Part shown: piece by piece, positions 60,936 through 64,000 of the stretch
Layout: each line of letters starts with the position of its first letter
How positions within the stretch are numbered: position 1 is the stretch's first letter
From: Sisyra terminalis
Taxonomy: Eukaryota; Arthropoda; Insecta; Neuroptera; Sisyridae
Direction of reading: 5' to 3'
Length of the DNA: 64,000 nt
Assembly: GCA_958496175.1 (NCBI GenBank)
Contig: OY292278.1
Span: 34,410,001-34,474,000 of the forward strand
The notes under the pieces: generated by a model
What the model was told of the DNA's origin: nothing
Databases searched by the model: none
What the model saw: only the letters and a program-made list of their open reading frames with translations
Made by a program: the position numbers and the translations under genes

Positions 60936-61090
60936 CTGAAAAGTTCTTATCTGGATAAAATCTTTAAATTCATTAGCGAAATAAAGTTATACCTCCATGA
61001 TTATTTGATGAGCAAAACAAAAAAAAAATGCAGAGATAACATAATGAGGCATTCTGAGAGATGAAATTAGGTAACAAAGCAAAATAAATA
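60936..61090 (+). mobile_element. mariner transposase C-terminal relic, second copy
   Basis: The frame contains SSYLDKIFKFISEIKLYLHDYL, read in two parts as the YL-K-F block and the acidic helix of a mariner transposase end. It then reads RHSER, with the expected Trp one frame away. DNA such as aataaagttatacctccatg aligns with ataaagccgcacctccagg at 2150, so this copy and the one at 2051 derive from one family. Both lack the catalytic region. Confidence 0.5.
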
Positions 61091-64000
61091 ATAATACTTA
61101 AAGAGTAAATATTGGGTATTCAATTCATATTAGAAAAGCGAAAGAACTTATGGGAAAACCTATATAAATTAGGAGCAAATAGCAAAGGACACAATTTTTT
61201 TTTCATTGGATAAATACTAATTGGTATCTAATTTTCAATAGTCTGATTAATTGTTTTAGTTTTAAGTTATTTTCATCATTTAACTATAAAAATTAAAATA
61301 CAAAATTATTCAAGTTTTGCCTGAAATTTGATTAACCTGTCTCGATCCCTCAATTACATATAATTTTCGTTTTGTAAGATTAAAGATTCTTTACAGCTTC
61401 TTTCTTTACTTACCTATAATATAAAAAATACCACTAACGTATTGACGGGTGAAATTGAATTTTATTTTAATTAAAAATCAATTGGGAAGAAATAACTGGC
61501 ATTCCCACTTAAACATTTCAATTAAAACTAAATATAAATGTCCAGTGTTTAACCACCGTTGAATTTATAGAGAGAGCCAAAAGAATTATTACTATAAAAT
61601 TTAGGTATTGTTTGAAATCCTTGAGCATTATAATTTTCAATTTTCCACAACCATATTAATTTCGAACTCCATGATCTATCTATATTTAATGTAAAATATA
61701 AAAGGATTCTAATAAATTATCCGATGCGTAAACGTGCGTTGAATATATTTTCTGGACTGGATACATGTAGAATTATCCGCCTTCTATAAAATCACTTCTG
61801 TCAGGTTTTGAGTAAGGTTTCTAGTAGATGGGTTTGTCGATAGATATTGCAAGTCGTGTTCAATGAACTTGCTTCCTGGAGCTCGTTGTAACCAATTGTC
61901 GAAATTCGAACGTGAACACGAATTGGGCTGGATATGATTTTTATCAAATCAATCATTCTCCATTCGCTTAAGAAATCGAGCTTGAAAGCTCGCATCGCGC
62001 CAATCTTGTTTCATAAATCGTTTGATTACGACTCAAAAATATCAACCTTACGGCTCTTTATACTTTCATTAGAAATATCAAACATACATAAACCATGAGT
62101 AATAAAATCAACTGGAATCCTAACGTAAACGGTTCCCCATAGAAAAAGCTCATTTTTTTCTATCAGATATACCAAAAAATAATAAATTATGAGCTTAACG
62201 TATTCGATATCGGCGTAACGATAGGATTTTTCTTGATTATAAAAATGTATTTGTTTTTAGAAATGGTATTTTCTGCATCACTTGCAACTACATATTTATA
62301 CGCGTCCGAGTAAATAGCATCGACGTAAAAAAAAATCAATGGAGAAAAGCTTCAGGGTTTTTGACCCTCTCACTACAATTTGTGATTGAAACGTTAATGG
62401 ATGAACAGTTTTTATTTTGAGATCAGAATTGATAGTTTATTTATTTTTTTCCCTGAATTCCGTTGTGTAGGGTGGAGGGTGTTCGATGCGATTCCAATAA
62501 AACAAAATCTATCTATTTTAAAGTGGTTAGTACTCGTACAATAGGAATTTACTACAAATTTCTTGATTATATCACTCAATTAAATGTGCTTCCTAATTGA
62601 TTTGGTCGGATTTAAAAGCTCAATAAACAACTAGTAACTATTTACCGAGAAATACATATCAATACATTTCAATCTAAATTCTTTTAATCATTTCTGATTT
62701 ATTTTAACTCAACTAATCAATTTAACGGGGCACGTTTTATGGGATCATGTTCATCTACAATTTAAGTTTTGATATTGATATTTTTGCACTAATGTTCCCT
62801 GCTATATTGGTATTGTGGGAATAGAATAAAAGCCAGAAAAGCGTGAAATCTCATTATGTTCCACTTGCTTACCTTAAGAAAATGGTAATAAGAACGATTT
62901 AAAGCGGAGATTTTGATTGGATAGGTGAAAGGTATACCTAAATCATACTATTGTTATACAGAGGATTTTAGCTTGAACCGTTCACTAACATGTTTTCGGC
63001 ATTATGTGTTTTAGAAACCTTAAATTTCCATTAGGATGTTAATTTTTGTATTAACATTACTGCCTAACATAAGTTTTAATATATTTCGGTATCGTGCGTT
63101 CTGCTATGAAGTCTTACTTGTTCCGTATGCAGAAAAAACTCAAAAAATAAATATTTGTTACAGTAACTACAGTTCAATTTCTATATTATCCATGTTTCTA
63201 CCACACATGCGATGCTGCTATATTTTTTTGTTGAAATACTGTGAATTAAATTGGGAAGTTGCATTTAGGTTTAGTTCCGTTCTAATTTAAATTCATTAAA
63301 TCCTATCAGTGCCAGTTGGACAAAGCGAACCTTTGTTAAGTGGGTTTTTTATGTTTATTTTAAGTTTACAGAATCTCAACAATAATAAGCCATCACAGGT
63401 TTTCAATCCCCTGCGCTAAAAGCAATTCATAGGAAAAAATATTCCAATAAGCAAATTATTATCACTGATTATTTATGTTTTAAGCAAGGTTGCATAGGTT
63501 GCACAGTTTGTCATATTGCTGTCCCACTTCCACCCCCACGAATAAATTTTATCTACATAATAGTCGATATCCTTAATTTCGTATGCGGATGATATGTTTC
63601 CGTCTGTTTGAACTTTAATTGTTAGTTGATAGCTTTTTCTCACGGCTTCATTCGCGTTGATGTCCTTTAATGAGTGTCAAAGTTCATTGAAAAGAAAACA
63701 ATTTAATTTGATTACAGTTTTTCTTATAACCTTAACTCAATAATATTTATTCTGATTCTTAATTTAGTTTACAAAGAGAAAAAATTACTTAATTCTTCTT
63801 CAGAAGAGCACATATTTGTATAAGTGTATTGTTCTGAGATGCACCAATATATTTTATTATGCATCAAAAGCATCCCCGCTACTGTATGGTTTACCCTTGG
63901 GCTTTCTAAATGATAATAGCAAATCTAAGCTTGATTAGAAATTGAAATGGAAATAAATTTTCCTCTGTTTCAATATTTAAGTGGTTAAAATAGTGGTACG
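61091..64000. other. Right-hand end of the window, nothing firm
   Basis: The part at 61795-62030 is less AT-rich with a 64-codon minus frame (starting MRAFKLDFLSEWRMIDLIK) that I do not recognise. It could be an exon or conserved non-coding DNA. The rest is AT-rich without visible features. Confidence 0.35.

Noticed and set aside
1..64000. Viral insertions, mitochondrial inserts, tRNA genes, known microRNAs, telomeric repeats
   Set aside because: I looked for characteristic motifs on both strands and found none. The tRNA-like signals belong to the SINE family.

Overview
This window looks like AT-rich insect nuclear DNA. The evidence is a two-exon MADF-domain gene with GT-AG splice signals, an arthropod-like 18S rRNA relic, and a dense mix of insect-type transposable elements: Penelope-like, hAT, mariner, piggyBac, PIF/Harbinger-like, LINEs and a tRNA-derived SINE. 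A beetle or a relative would fit, but the sequence does not fix the order. There are no bacterial operons, CRISPR arrays or viral genes. Most of the 64 kb is probably intergenic or intronic DNA.

Layout. 0-9 kb: a mariner transposase tail, a LINE tail and weak repeats. 9.05-10 kb: a less AT-rich island ending in a possible first exon on the minus strand. 10.5-11.6 kb: three tandem copies of a unit of about 285 bp, the first split by an insertion. 12.7-16.6 kb: two hairpin-shaped Penelope-like insertions of one family, each between perfect target-site duplications (10 and 14 bp), one carrying a readable GIY-YIG nuclease motif. 17-23.9 kb: a transposon-rich block (LINE pieces, piggyBac relic, MITEs) around the only clearly intact gene, a MADF protein of about 244 residues on the minus strand (19156-21549). 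24-40 kb: mostly featureless, with hairpin elements, SINE copies, and a broken minus-strand LINE containing a hAT MITE and an exact 100-bp tandem duplication. 40.7-45 kb: a tandem array of a SINE-bearing unit of about 335 bp, a LINE tail and a 630-bp foldback element. 48-58 kb: hAT MITEs, a probable first coding exon of an unrecognised plus-strand gene (51100-51339), a decayed 18S rRNA segment on the minus strand, a widespread insect-type dispersed repeat and a second Penelope-like hairpin. 58-64 kb: a SINE copy, a second mariner tail, then nothing recognisable.

How it fits together. The mobile DNA is old and broken, with frameshifts and stops nearly everywhere. Against that background the MADF gene stands out, because its two exons join in frame and are open although the intron holds a hAT MITE and a SINE. 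It is either a relatively young PIF/Harbinger accessory gene or a domesticated one. The Penelope-like hairpins are the most unusual structural signal: outward-facing 3' ends, an extra tail on one side only, a hammerhead-like core in the arms, and clean target-site duplications.
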